From G965233625 sp965233625 (GTDB lineage Bacteria; Planctomycetota; Planctomycetia; Pirellulales; Pirellulaceae), in the NCBI GenBank assembly GCA_965233625.1, contig OZ247499.1, forward strand, positions 2,666,001 to 2,730,000: a DNA stretch of 64,000 nucleotides. Reading direction: 5' to 3'. How positions within the stretch are numbered: position 1 is the stretch's first letter; each line of letters starts with the position of its first letter. The translations under genes and the position numbers were made by a program. Below the pieces are notes generated by a model that was not told where the DNA came from, did not search any database, and was given only the letters and a program-made list of their open reading frames with translations. Of the stretch, positions 8,337-17,139 are shown one piece after another.

Positions 8337-9701
8337 TCACAGTCCGGGAGCACGGCGGCCGACGGTTACTTGCAGACGGATCTCACGACCCTGCCTGACA
8401 ACCACCACTTCTGCGCGGTTGCCCACTTCGGTACGTGCGACCTGACGGCTGAGATCCATCGGGCTGTTAATTTCAAGATTGTTCCACGATATCACAATGT
8501 CGTCCCGCTGAATGCCCGCTTCGCGCGCCGGCGACTTGCCATCGGGACCAGAGACGACGTCTAAGATGAAGGCGCCTTTGCCCGTCTTCACACCGAACCT
8601 GGCTGCCCGCTCCGGGGTGACTTCGTCCAGGTGTACACCCAGCCAGCCGCGGGCGACGGAGCCATTTGCGAGCAGGCGGGCGTAGACATCACGGGCGACA
8701 TTGCTGGGAATCGCGAAGCTGATGCCCTGATACGTCTGGCCGACGATGGCCGTATTGATGCCAATGACGCGGCCTTTCGCATCAACCAGTGGTCCGCCGC
8801 TGTTGCCCGGATTTACGGCCGCATCAGTTTGCAGAAAATCCTGGTAGACCGTGCCTGCTTTGCCGGCGCGATTCTTCGCACTGAGAATGCCGGCGGTAAT
8901 CGTCCGTTCCAGGCCAAACGGACTGCCCACGGCCCATACCAGCGTGCCGACTTCCAGCTGGTCGCTATCGGCCCAGGTCGCTGGGATCAGATCGCTGCCA
9001 GAAATCTTGAGCACTGCCAGGTCGGTCGGCGGATCGACACCAACCACCGTGGCCGGACGCGGACGGCTGCCATTGACCACCACCTGAATCTCACGCGAAC
9101 CGCGGATCACATGGAAGTTGGTCACAACATAGCCTTCTTTGTCCATAATCACGCCAGAGCCCTGGCCAAGCGCTTCGCGACGCTTGGGACCGAAGAAGTG
9201 GGAAAGCTCATCTTCCCGCTGATCTTCCTCCGCGCTGGTCGTGTTGATATGGACGACGCTGGGACCGGCAATTTCAGAAACACCGGCGTAGTACTGCGAT
9301 AGGCCGCGGAGTGGATCGTCTTTGAACACTTCGCTGGCAACTTCGTACTTGGCCCGTTGTTCGCCCCGCACCATGCCGTACCGCAGTTCCTCAACCAGTG
9401 TGGGCAGCATCCAGCGGACCATCAGCACCAGTATCAACGCAAACAACAGCCACGAGATACGGCTCAGCAATACACCGCTATAAGGTTCTTCTGTCTGGCT
9501 GCGTTCAGCTGTGCGGGCTTCGGGCGTGGTGGCGGACTCATTATCGCTCTGCACCACCGGTGGCTGATTGTGCATCTCACTGGCCGTGACAGCTTCTACC
9601 GGGGGCAGATCGCCGGACGGGCTACCATGCACTTCCAGCGGAATCACACGCCGGGGAAGACCCGCGTCTTCTGGCTGCCCGTCTGTGGTTTCGTTCGGCA
9701 T
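8337..9701 (-). CDS. HtrA/DegP-type serine protease with one membrane anchor and C-terminal PDZ
   Basis: A 454-residue protein. Residues 1-75 are a cytoplasmic, Glu/Pro-rich tail, followed by one membrane helix (about 82-102, WLLFALILVLMV), placing the protease in the periplasm. The trypsin-like triad is complete: His197 in TNFHVI, Asp227 in TDLAVLKI and Ser301 in GNSGGPL. A PDZ domain occupies about residues 355-450 (GWLGVHLDEV through DDIVISWNNLEI). DegS/DegP relatives sense or remove misfolded envelope proteins. The single PDZ and N-terminal anchor resemble DegS more than DegP. It heads a minus-strand group with holA. Confidence 0.9.
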   Translation of the reverse strand: MPNETTDGQPEDAGLPRRVIPLEVHGSPSGDLPPVEAVTASEMHNQPPVVQSDNESATTPEARTAERSQTEEPYSGVLLSRISWLLFALILVLMVRWMLPTLVEELRYGMVRGEQRAKYEVASEVFKDDPLRGLSQYYAGVSEIAGPSVVHINTTSAEEDQREDELSHFFGPKRREALGQGSGVIMDKEGYVVTNFHVIRGSREIQVVVNGSRPRPATVVGVDPPTDLAVLKISGSDLIPATWADSDQLEVGTLVWAVGSPFGLERTITAGILSAKNRAGKAGTVYQDFLQTDAAVNPGNSGGPLVDAKGRVIGINTAIVGQTYQGISFAIPSNVARDVYARLLANGSVARGWLGVHLDEVTPERAARFGVKTGKGAFILDVVSGPDGKSPAREAGIQRDDIVISWNNLEINSPMDLSRQVARTEVGNRAEVVVVRQGREIRLQVTVGRRAPGL

Positions 9702-9826
9702 GGCTGGTTAGAGGTTAGAGGGTGGAGATTAGATCGTCGGTGGTTAGTGGTTGTGCGTGACTGCCACCTATTTAACATAGCAGAAACCGCTCGTTGCCCA
9801 GTCCCCAGTTATTTTGCCTGGTAACC

Positions 9827-10969
9827 ATGCCTAAGAAGAAACCTGCAAGCAGCTTCAGTTTGAAGGATGAACTGTTCAACCGTGAGCGGGTTGAATATCT
9901 GGCGGGGCTATTTGCGGCGGCTGACCGTGGATTTAACGCTGATGCATTTATCCGCGGCACGATGCAGAAGCTGCTGCGTCTGGAACTCAAAGAACGCATC
10001 GTTCATATCGCCAGCACGCTGGAGTCGCATCTAGATCCCGACTTCAAAATCGCGGCCCGGCAGATCACCGCGGCTCTGCCGCCGCCACTTGACCCCACGA
10101 AGACTGACGACGATTTTGGCGACTTTATCTTCGCCCCGCTAGGTGAATATGTGGTGCGGAACGGGCAGGCAAAGCCGCACGTGAAACTTTCGCTGCAAAC
10201 GCTTAAACAGATCACCCAGCGGTTCAGCATGGAAGACGCCATCCGCGCCTTCATCCGCGCGCATCAGGAACCTACGATGGCAACCCTGGCGACTTGGGCG
10301 AATGACAAGAACTATCATGTCCGCCGTCTGGTTTCCGAAGGTACGCGTCCGCGGCTACCGTGGTCGGGCCGGTTGAGCCTAGCCGTGACAGAACCGCTGC
10401 CGCTGCTGGATACGTTGCACGCCGACAAGACGCGTTATGTAACGCGTTCTGTGGCGAACCATCTGAACGACATTTCAAAGACCGACCCGGACGTGGTGTT
10501 GAAGACGCTGAAAAAGTGGCAAGCCGCCGGGCAACAGGACCTGGAGGAACTGCGGTGGATGAGCAAACACGCCTTGCGGACATTGGTCAAACAGGGCGAC
10601 GCTGCGGCGCTGAAGTTTCTGGGCTTCCGGCCGGACCCACGCATTGAGATTCATGATTTCAAACTTCAGCCGCAGACCGTCCGCGCGGGAGCAGCCCTTG
10701 AATTCAGCTTCGGCATAACCGCCGCACGCAACGAATCTCTGCTGGTTGATTACGTCATTGATTTTGTGAAAGCCAACGGACAACACGCGCCCAAGGTGCA
10801 CAAAATCAAGCAGATTGATTTGAAGAAAGGCGAAACCACGGAAGTTCGCAAACGCCATCCGTTCCGAGCTAATGCCACCACCTTTACCCTGTATCCGGGG
10901 GTGCACCGGCTGACTTTGCAGATCAACGGCAAGCAGTTTGAAACGCTTGAATTCACGCTGCGTGTGTGA
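9827..10969 (+). CDS. DNA alkylation repair protein, AlkC/AlkD-like HEAT-fold glycosylase with C-terminal Ig-like domain
   Basis: From the ATG at 9827 the product has 380 residues; a TTG 33 bases earlier is in frame but less likely. The first about 265 residues are helical HEAT-like repeats with NYHVRRLVSEGTRPRLPW, the typical signature of the DNA alkylation repair family. These excise positively charged alkylated bases without flipping them. Residues about 273-380 form a beta-rich Ig-like domain beginning RIEIHDFKLQPQTVRAG. An Ig-like tail is described for AlkC and not for AlkD, so AlkC is the closer model. It is monocistronic and divergent from the HtrA gene. Confidence 0.82.
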   Translation: MPKKKPASSFSLKDELFNRERVEYLAGLFAAADRGFNADAFIRGTMQKLLRLELKERIVHIASTLESHLDPDFKIAARQITAALPPPLDPTKTDDDFGDFIFAPLGEYVVRNGQAKPHVKLSLQTLKQITQRFSMEDAIRAFIRAHQEPTMATLATWANDKNYHVRRLVSEGTRPRLPWSGRLSLAVTEPLPLLDTLHADKTRYVTRSVANHLNDISKTDPDVVLKTLKKWQAAGQQDLEELRWMSKHALRTLVKQGDAAALKFLGFRPDPRIEIHDFKLQPQTVRAGAALEFSFGITAARNESLLVDYVIDFVKANGQHAPKVHKIKQIDLKKGETTEVRKRHPFRANATTFTLYPGVHRLTLQINGKQFETLEFTLRV

Positions 10970-11066
10970 CTCCACAAGGGCAGATAGTGGCCGATTGTAC
11001 AGAACGCCACGCGGTGGTACCGTGCGTTGGTGACGGGCTTAATTCTGGCAACGTGCGATTTCTGTT

Positions 11067-12320
11067 ATGACAAAACGCTGCATAGTGTTAGGCGGGGGAG
11101 TGATCGGCGCCACGTGCGCTCTGGAACTTGCCCGCCACGGGATGGATGTAACGCTGCTGGAGGCCAAGCAGATGGGCAGCCAGGCGTCGCACGCCAATTG
11201 CGGGCTGGTCTGCCCCAGTCACGCGTTGCCGCTGAATACGCCCGGCGCCGCCAGCAAAACGCTGAAGATGATGCTGCACCGCAACTCGCCGGTTGCCGTG
11301 GGGCTGCGGTTTGATCCGTCGCTGTGGTCCTGGCTGTGGCGGTTTTCGCAGAATTGCACGCACGAGCAGATGCTCCGCGCGGCTGAGGCGAACAACGCTT
11401 TGCTTCAGTCTTCCATGCAGCTTTACCAGCAGGCGATTGACGACGGCTTGCAGTGCGAATGGGAGCACCGCGGCGGCATGTTCGTGTTTCAGTCCCAGTA
11501 CGAATTCGAGAAGTACGCCAAAACAGACAAGCTGCTGCGCGAAGAATTCGATCTTGGCGCCGACCGTTATTCAGCGGAAGAACTGCACGCGTTTGAACCG
11601 GCGCTGGTGCCAGGCTCCGTAGCCGGCGGCTGGAAGTACGCGGGCGATGCGCATCTGCGGCCCGATGTGCTGATGCGTTCACTGCAGAGCGAACTTCAAT
11701 CGGCAGGTGTGACCGTGCTGGAGCAGACGCCGGTGCTGGAACTGGTCCGTCGTGGCCCAGGCGCTGCCGCCGTTGTCACCGGCGGTGACCATGCGGGCGA
11801 ACTGCCTGCCGACTATGTCGTGTCCGCCTTGGGCGCCAGTACGCCGCTGCTCAGCCGGCAGTTGCAGTACAAGGCGCCGGTGCAGCCTGGCAAGGGTTAT
11901 TCCATCACCATGCAGCGGCCCGAGATCTGCCCGCAGATCCCGCTGCTGTTTCAGGAACACAAAGTCGTCGTCACGCCGATGCAGAGTGGTTACCGGCTGG
12001 GTTCGATGATGGAATTCCGCGGGCACGATGCGAAATTCGACAGCCGCCGGATCGATGTGCTTTTGAAAGCCGCCAAGCTGTACTTAATAGAACCGGTGCG
12101 TGAACCTATCGAAGAACACTGGACCGGCCTGCGGCCGATGACCAACGACGGCCTGCCCATCATCGGACGCTGCCCCCAATGGAGCAACGTCTATCTGGCT
12201 ACGGGCCACGGCATGCTGGGCTTAAGCATGGCGCCCGGCACCGCCCGCCTGGTGCGGGAACTGGTTACCGGGCAGACGCCCCACGTCAACGCACAGCCCT
12301 ACCGCGCTGACAGGTTTTAG
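11067..12320 (+). CDS. FAD-dependent amino-acid oxidoreductase, D-amino acid dehydrogenase (DadA)-like
   Basis: A 417-residue DAO-family flavoprotein. The N-terminal Rossmann motif is VLGGGVIGATCALELA, followed by LLEAKQMGSQASHANCG, a DadA-like FAD loop. The C terminus has WTGLRPMTNDGLPIIGRCP and the final FAD contact TGHGMLGLSMAPGTARL. DadA-type enzymes oxidatively deaminate D-amino acids and pass electrons to the respiratory chain. Glycine oxidase or hydroxyproline-linked oxidases are possible alternatives, since no catabolic neighbour narrows the substrate. The ATG at 11067 is the first in frame. It converges on the lipoprotein gene at 12342. Confidence 0.85.
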   Translation: MTKRCIVLGGGVIGATCALELARHGMDVTLLEAKQMGSQASHANCGLVCPSHALPLNTPGAASKTLKMMLHRNSPVAVGLRFDPSLWSWLWRFSQNCTHEQMLRAAEANNALLQSSMQLYQQAIDDGLQCEWEHRGGMFVFQSQYEFEKYAKTDKLLREEFDLGADRYSAEELHAFEPALVPGSVAGGWKYAGDAHLRPDVLMRSLQSELQSAGVTVLEQTPVLELVRRGPGAAAVVTGGDHAGELPADYVVSALGASTPLLSRQLQYKAPVQPGKGYSITMQRPEICPQIPLLFQEHKVVVTPMQSGYRLGSMMEFRGHDAKFDSRRIDVLLKAAKLYLIEPVREPIEEHWTGLRPMTNDGLPIIGRCPQWSNVYLATGHGMLGLSMAPGTARLVRELVTGQTPHVNAQPYRADRF

Positions 12321-12341
12321 GTTTCGTGCGTAACAAATCTT

Positions 12342-12749
12342 CTACGAAGCAGACTTCGACAGTTCCAGATCAACGGTGTTGCTCCAGCTGGAAATCTCCA
12401 CCTGTTTAATCTTCTCGTAGTACTGCTCCGGGTACGGAAGCGACGGCTTCTTACCGGGCTTTGGCGCCACTTCGGGGAAGACCAGCTTCACCACGCAGGG
12501 GCCGGTGCGTACACCGTTGCGAGAGAGTGAGTAAACAGCCTCGTAGTGGCCGCCGTCTTTCGTTACGGCGGTGCTGCCGCGGACGCCCTTTTCAACGGGA
12601 TCAAATTCAATCTTCAGCCCGGCAGGTGCAGGCTGTCCATCAACAGTGACGGTGCCATTCACAGCGCCAAGCTGGCTGCCGCCGCCACACCCGGGCAGCG
12701 TGATCGCGACCAAAGCGATCGCAAGCGGAACATACTTTATATGGTGCAT
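12342..12749 (-). CDS. Small lipoprotein with carboxypeptidase-regulatory/Ig-like fold, DUF1559 partner
   Basis: A 135-residue lipoprotein: signal peptide ending in the lipobox ITLPGCGGG, then a single beta-sandwich domain starting VNGTVTVDGQPAPAGLKIEF. The pattern G-x-V-x3-G-x-P followed by a DG turn is typical of the carboxypeptidase regulatory/transthyretin-like domains common in planctomycete lipoproteins. It follows a DUF1559 gene on the same strand after a gap of about 110 bases that contains a strong hairpin. Two further DUF1559/lipoprotein pairs in this window argue that the proteins work together at the cell surface. Function is unknown. Confidence 0.75.
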   Translation of the reverse strand: MHHIKYVPLAIALVAITLPGCGGGSQLGAVNGTVTVDGQPAPAGLKIEFDPVEKGVRGSTAVTKDGGHYEAVYSLSRNGVRTGPCVVKLVFPEVAPKPGKKPSLPYPEQYYEKIKQVEISSWSNTVDLELSKSAS

Positions 12750-12785
12750 GACTTAGACCTTTATGATTTGGGCACAGAAACGCCG

Positions 12786-12816
12786 CCCACGAACCGCGCG
12801 GGTGGCGGTTCGTGGG
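12786..12816 (-). terminator. Perfect 12-bp hairpin between the DUF1559 and lipoprotein genes
   Basis: CCCACGAACCGC pairs perfectly with GCGGTTCGTGGG across a seven-base loop. There is no T-run after it on the minus strand, so it may act as an mRNA stabiliser or partial attenuator that lets DUF1559 be made in excess of the lipoprotein, rather than as a classical terminator. Confidence 0.5.
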
Positions 12817-12861
12817 TAAGCGGCGAGATTGCGTTGCCGCCAGAGTAAGCGGCGGATTGCG

Positions 12862-13809
12862 TTACGGCAGCGTTACAGACTGGCCGTCGTTGCGGACACC
12901 GAGCAGCTGATAGACGCCCATGCCAGGTGCGTTCGCGTAGACCTGGTCGCGACACGTGTCGCCACCGAACCAGCCGTTCTGCGTACCGTTCTTTTCGAAC
13001 TCGACATCTTCAGAGATGAACTGGACCGAACCGTCGCAGAACACGAAGTTGGCGCCGCCGGGATGAATACTGGTGAAGCCCCAGTGCGCCGTGCTGTTGA
13101 TCGGAAACGCCACAGCACGCGATAGCACATTCTGCCGTTCCAGATAGCTGTTGCCCGGTGTGCCAGCCCAGAACGCCCAGCCGCGGACGCTGTTTACATC
13201 CCAGCCGCCAGCACGGGCGGAAACTTCGCCGAAAGCGAATGTATTTGAAAGACCATCGGTCACCGAGGCAAAGTTCAAACCATCTTTGTTTACGGCGCCT
13301 GTGTTGGCACATGCGTCGGCGTCCCAACCGGCTTGGCCGTAGCCGCGGCTGGCAGCGTAGCTGATAGAGGCGAACTCAATGGTGTCGCTGCCGGCGGTGT
13401 GCACGTAGATCTCCGGCGCGGTGCTCGAAGGACAACGCAGGCTGTCAATTTCGCTTGCCAGAGAAGCGAGTGTTGCGGCGCCGCCGGTACCGTCGGCCGC
13501 CTCATTAAACGTGTTGCGGGTCACGCCGCTGATGTCGTACAGGTTGTCCTGCTCCATAAAAGGCAGCAGCTGTGCAGCCCAGCCCCAGTGCGTGCCACTG
13601 CGGTAGGAGGGCATTTTTTTGAACGTGTCGTGATGGTTGTGCATGGCCAGACCGATCTGCTTTAGATTGTTCCGGCACTGGCTGCGGCGGGCAGCTTCGC
13701 GTGCAGCCTGAACTGCGGGTAGCAGCAGGGCGACAAGGACGCCGATGATGGCGATAACAACCAGCAGTTCTACCAGGGTAAAGCCGCGACGGGATGATGA
13801 AGTCTTCAT
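12862..13809 (-). CDS. DUF1559 prepilin-type protein with H-X9-DG C terminus
   Basis: A 315-residue pseudopilin-like protein. The type IV prepilin/type II secretion leader is RRGFTLVELLVVIAIIGVL, where cleavage is expected after Gly and Glu5 of the mature chain is conserved. The hydrophobic helix continues into AAREAARRSQCRNNLKQIG, the standard DUF1559 continuation. Near the C terminus HPGGANFVFCDG fits H-X9-DG. DUF1559 proteins are greatly expanded in planctomycetes, and their role is unresolved; pilus-like fibres or surface structures have been proposed. It lies 65 bases downstream of a LacI-family gene on the same strand and 112 bases upstream of a lipoprotein gene. Confidence 0.92.
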   Translation of the reverse strand: MKTSSSRRGFTLVELLVVIAIIGVLVALLLPAVQAAREAARRSQCRNNLKQIGLAMHNHHDTFKKMPSYRSGTHWGWAAQLLPFMEQDNLYDISGVTRNTFNEAADGTGGAATLASLASEIDSLRCPSSTAPEIYVHTAGSDTIEFASISYAASRGYGQAGWDADACANTGAVNKDGLNFASVTDGLSNTFAFGEVSARAGGWDVNSVRGWAFWAGTPGNSYLERQNVLSRAVAFPINSTAHWGFTSIHPGGANFVFCDGSVQFISEDVEFEKNGTQNGWFGGDTCRDQVYANAPGMGVYQLLGVRNDGQSVTLP

Positions 13810-13873
13810 TTGCTCTCTTCTAACTCTGTTCCAAAAAACAAAATAACGGAAAGTAAGACGATGTCCGTGCAGA

Positions 13874-14911
13874 TTACGATGTCTGACGGATCACCAGGCG
13901 GGTGGGAACGTACTGGACAGATTCTTCCAGCTTCCGGCCGGAAGCCGCTTTCACAGCAGCCGCCAGAATGGTCGAAAGATCGTCCGCTACGGTCGTAAAG
14001 GGAGGATCAAAAAGTCCGGTCATGGGAAGGTCGCCCCAGCCTGTGATGGCGACCTGACCGGGCACATCGATCTTCAACCGCCGCAGGGCGGTAAGCAGAC
14101 CGATGGCGTTGAAATCGTCGTCGCAGAGGATCGCGTCAGCATCCTGCTGCTTTAGGATGCGTAATGCTAGTTCGTCGAACTTGTCGGCCGTTTCCGGCGC
14201 CAGCAGGCGCCAGTCAGCGGTTTCGACATAGATCTGACTCCGGTCAAGCTTGAGGCCGTGCCCAGCCAGGCTCTCGCGGTAGGTCTTCACGCGGCGGCGG
14301 ATCGCGCGAGACGAGTATTCTTCTGTCAGCAGCGCGAACTTCCGGCAGCCGCGCTCCAGCAGATGCTCAATCGTCTGCCGCGCGCCGGTTTCAACATCGC
14401 TGACGATGCTGGCGACGCCGGGCGCCCTGATATCGCCCATCACCACCACCGATTGCGGATGCTGCCTCAGCAGTGCGGCGACTTCGGGCCATTGTTTTTC
14501 GTTCTCGTTCGCTAGGTAGACAATGCCGTCAATCCATCCCGCCTTGGCGTCTTGCAGGACGCGTTCCAGGGCTTCCAGGCCGGGGTAGGCGTTCACGGTC
14601 ATCATCCGCAGGCCGTCTGCTTCGCCGTGCATGTGCAGTTCGCTGAGCACCTTCTGCGCCAGGAAGTTCCGCACATCTTTCACAACGAGGGCGAGCACGC
14701 CGCTGGACTTACCCGCCAGTTGCTGCGCCGCTTTGTTCGGGCGGTAGCCGAGTTCTTCCGCAGCCCGCCGGATGTTGCTGGCGGTGCTTGTGGAAACACG
14801 TATCCGCCCCTTGCCTGTGCCCATCAGTACGGCCGACGCCGCCATCCGCGACACACCAGCGCGTGCAGCAACATCCTGCATGCGGACGGCTCTATCGCTG
14901 GTTGGCGGCAT
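13874..14911 (-). CDS. LacI-family transcriptional regulator
   Basis: A 345-residue repressor. The N-terminal helix-turn-helix (about 10-30) reads MQDVAARAGVSRMAASAVLM, and the hinge helix (about 58-68) contains Leu65 in KAAQQLAGKSS, the residue that wedges into the central CG of LacI operators. The remainder is a periplasmic-binding-protein-like effector domain (GVLALVVKDVRNFLAQKV through AITGWGDLPMTGLFDPPFTTV), as in sugar-responsive members. Two tandem palindromes with central CG lie 28-67 bases upstream of the ATG, strongly suggesting autoregulation. A DUF1559/lipoprotein pair follows on the same strand and may share its transcript. The effector is unknown. Confidence 0.92.
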   Translation of the reverse strand: MPPTSDRAVRMQDVAARAGVSRMAASAVLMGTGKGRIRVSTSTASNIRRAAEELGYRPNKAAQQLAGKSSGVLALVVKDVRNFLAQKVLSELHMHGEADGLRMMTVNAYPGLEALERVLQDAKAGWIDGIVYLANENEKQWPEVAALLRQHPQSVVVMGDIRAPGVASIVSDVETGARQTIEHLLERGCRKFALLTEEYSSRAIRRRVKTYRESLAGHGLKLDRSQIYVETADWRLLAPETADKFDELALRILKQQDADAILCDDDFNAIGLLTALRRLKIDVPGQVAITGWGDLPMTGLFDPPFTTVADDLSTILAAAVKAASGRKLEESVQYVPTRLVIRQTS

Positions 14912-14938
14912 AGTGGTTTTCCTGAGCTTACAGACGAC

Positions 14939-14956
14939 TGATATCGCGTGATATCA
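14939..14956. promoter_or_regulatory. LacI-type operator 1 (palindrome)
   Basis: TGATATCGCGTGATATCA: half-sites TGATATC and GATATCA are perfect inverted repeats around an imperfect core, with a central CG as in LacI-family operators. It lies 28 bases upstream of the LacI-type start codon. Same half-sites as operator 2, 22 bp away centre to centre (about two helical turns). Confidence 0.7.
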
Positions 14957-14960
14957 CCGA

Positions 14961-14978
14961 TGATATCCCGGGATATCA
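14961..14978. promoter_or_regulatory. LacI-type operator 2 (perfect palindrome)
   Basis: TGATATCCCGGGATATCA is a perfect 18-bp palindrome with central CG. With operator 1 it forms a tandem pair on one DNA face, which would allow cooperative binding of two repressor dimers or one tetramer upstream of the LacI-type gene. Confidence 0.72.
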
Positions 14979-15197
14979 CAGCAGCAAGTCGCGCGCCCAA
15001 ACACTGCCACGCAGAGAACCAGAACCGCTAAACGCAACGACAGAAACAACTTACAGCCGAAAGAGGAATTGCAGCCGCACTTCCGCTGCAAACGCCCTGC
15101 TGCAACCGTAAGCAGCCGCTCCGCCTACCGCGCAGAATCTGTGCACGTCGCAGCCTGCATCCGGGCGGTGGAAACCCACGCGATTACACGGGACGTC

Positions 15198-16277
15198 TTA
15201 GTCGAAATCGACCCACGCCAGCTCGACCTCATCAAACTTCGCCGCCTTGAGATCGTCCGTCTTAATGCAGAAGTGCAGCTTCATTTCAATGGAATTATCG
15301 ACACACAGCAGCTTGCACCAGCCGGCGCCGGGCAACGGATCGTCGCCGCTGGTGGGGCGGGTGAAACCCAGGATGGAATCGAGATCGCCCGCCATCGCGT
15401 CCTCTTTCACCTGATAGATGTTGCTATAACGTGCGTCGCTGTACGGCATCTTCACCGCCTCGAACGGGCTTTCGCTGCCGGGCGAAGGGATGTCCAGCGT
15501 TTCCGAAAGTGAAAGCCTGTGGGCGTCGATGATTTCGTTCGCTTCGTCTTCGCTGAAACCATCTTCGTCAAAGATCAATTCACGCGGCGGCTCCATCCGC
15601 ACCAGGTTGCTGGTGTCTGGCGTATAGACCACGTACGCGTCGACCATGCCAATCGATTCGATCTCAGCGCAGGAGAAAAAAGAAAGCAGCCCTTGCGACG
15701 GCATAAACCGCGCGGCCTGCGTTCCGGCAAAATCGGCGAAGTTCAGTTGGGCGACAAAGCTGCAATAGGTCTCCGGGTCGATGCCCGAGTCCGGATCGTA
15801 AAAGGAATTGCAGTCTTTCTGCCGGGGCCAGACGGCGCCGGGCGGCAGATCCGGGCGGCCGTAAAACTTGGTGCCGCCAAGGGGAATCTGATCATCGATG
15901 GCAAAACCCGCACGCTCGCCCGGCTCCGTTTCGTACAGCAACGCGGGCATTGCCAGTTTCATCAATGCTTCGCGGTGCTCCGCCAGACCGTGCGCCGCCA
16001 TACCACGTTCAAGCGGCTGCCCGGTAATGCGGACCCAACTCAGAGACGCTTGTTCCTGCGGCGGCATGTCAGGAAAATCATCCACCTCCATCGTCTTCGC
16101 GGCAGCCACCGACTTCCGCAGGAACGTAGCCCGCACACTATCGCCATGCTCTTCCAGCCAGTCGGCATAAACCAGCTTACGACCCGCATCGTTCAGGTCA
16201 TCCACAATCGCATCCAGAAACGCCCGCTCTTCCGCCGACGCGGCCGCCCTAGTGATGGAGACATGAGAGTCCGTCAT
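15198..16277 (-). CDS. TIGR02996 domain protein with DUF1963 (YwqG-like) body
   Basis: A 359-residue cytoplasmic protein. The N-terminal about 50 residues match TIGR02996, with the hallmark KLVYADWLEEHGD. After a linker, residues about 115-355 look like DUF1963/YwqG: IPLGGTKFYGRPDLPPGAVW, SFVAQLNFADFAGT, LLSFFSC and the final GDDPLPGAGWCKLLCVDN. YwqG relatives have no established biochemical role, though several are linked to toxin-immunity loci. The ATG at 16277 is the first in frame. It stands at the start of an accessory stretch that includes a second TIGR02996 protein and phage-type genes. Confidence 0.8.
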   Translation of the reverse strand: MTDSHVSITRAAASAEERAFLDAIVDDLNDAGRKLVYADWLEEHGDSVRATFLRKSVAAAKTMEVDDFPDMPPQEQASLSWVRITGQPLERGMAAHGLAEHREALMKLAMPALLYETEPGERAGFAIDDQIPLGGTKFYGRPDLPPGAVWPRQKDCNSFYDPDSGIDPETYCSFVAQLNFADFAGTQAARFMPSQGLLSFFSCAEIESIGMVDAYVVYTPDTSNLVRMEPPRELIFDEDGFSEDEANEIIDAHRLSLSETLDIPSPGSESPFEAVKMPYSDARYSNIYQVKEDAMAGDLDSILGFTRPTSGDDPLPGAGWCKLLCVDNSIEMKLHFCIKTDDLKAAKFDEVELAWVDFD

Positions 16278-16349
16278 CGCACTGCCAGTTCAAAAAGAGT
16301 CGCTACCGTCGCCGCATGCCGCCCGCGGCAATGTTAATCCATCGCCGCG

Positions 16350-16847
16350 TTATTCACCGCTTCCCAGCGTATATGGTGGAACAATGTGGTGAATACCCAG
16401 CATGATATTCTCATAGCTGCCGGGCGGGAGTTGCCCGATCTGACCTTCCAGGAGCATATTGAACGCCAGCATCACGGTGCAGACACATTGCCTGTTAATG
16501 ACGGCCGCAGCAAAAGACAGCGGAAAAATAATCATCTCCCGTTGCGGCGCGATGATCGCAACCTCTTCAAACTGGTCGTCAACGACCACATCCGCCCAGT
16601 ACCAGTTGAACTGCCGGGCAAGTTGCACGCCCCAGATTGCCCCCAGCAGCAGATCGGGATTCTCGTCCTGAGCAACGGGAGTGTCCCTCTGAAAAACCAG
16701 GTCAACCATCGCTGCATCGACCTTCGCCACAATAGCCTGTGGAGCGTCCGCTGCAGCGTCAACCTGAAGCAATTGCGCCGCATCCCCCGCAACGGCATGG
16801 ATAAGCTGCATCCTCTCTTCGGCAGGCTTCGATTCAACGATTTTCAT
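16350..16847 (-). CDS. Hypothetical protein, possible immunity- or DUF3806-like fold
   Basis: A 165-residue acidic, soluble protein that I do not recognise with confidence. The middle has LLLGAIWGVQLARQFNWYW, followed by alternating hydrophobic strands (EVAIIAPQREMIIFPLSF), a pattern reminiscent of small proteins found in contact-inhibition or immunity loci. The overlapping plus-strand frame (16386-16892) is Arg/His/Pro-rich and lacks protein-like patterning, so the minus strand is preferred. The gene lies alone, 72 bases upstream of the TIGR02996-DUF1963 gene on the same strand. Confidence 0.65.
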   Translation of the reverse strand: MKIVESKPAEERMQLIHAVAGDAAQLLQVDAAADAPQAIVAKVDAAMVDLVFQRDTPVAQDENPDLLLGAIWGVQLARQFNWYWADVVVDDQFEEVAIIAPQREMIIFPLSFAAAVINRQCVCTVMLAFNMLLEGQIGQLPPGSYENIMLGIHHIVPPYTLGSGE

Positions 16848-17122
16848 ATTGGCAGGCTATCGAAAAAGTGGCCGGGTTACAGAAGCCGCTAATTCTACCA
16901 ACCGTACTTGGCGAACGCGCGTCTTTTACCTTCGTTTCATCAGTTTATCCGTCGTCCTGGAGTTTGAACGGCGTTCTTTCCTCGTGATGCATTTTGCCCC
17001 TGTTTCAAAGCGAACCTTTTGAATATCCGGGGCGTCTGGTCTCTTAATCCACAGCGGTGTTGTGGAGGGTTTCTTAGGGCATCCGATTTCCCTGTTGTTT
17101 TGCATTTTGCGGAGAAGAAAAG

Positions 17123-17133
17123 AAAGGAGGTGG
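17123..17133 (+). promoter_or_regulatory. Very strong ribosome binding site deciding the HNH gene start
   Basis: AAAGGAGGTGG lies six bases before the ATG at 17140 and is nearly fully complementary to the 16S 3' end. It shows that the upstream in-frame ATG at 17062 is not the start. Such strong sites are unusual in this window, where most genes have weak ones. Confidence 0.75.
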
Positions 17134-17139
17134 TTTGAA

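Noticed and set aside
16386..16892. Plus-strand frame of 168 codons opposite the hypothetical at 16350
   Set aside because: Arg/His/Pro-rich with no protein-like hydrophobic pattern, unlike the minus-strand product.
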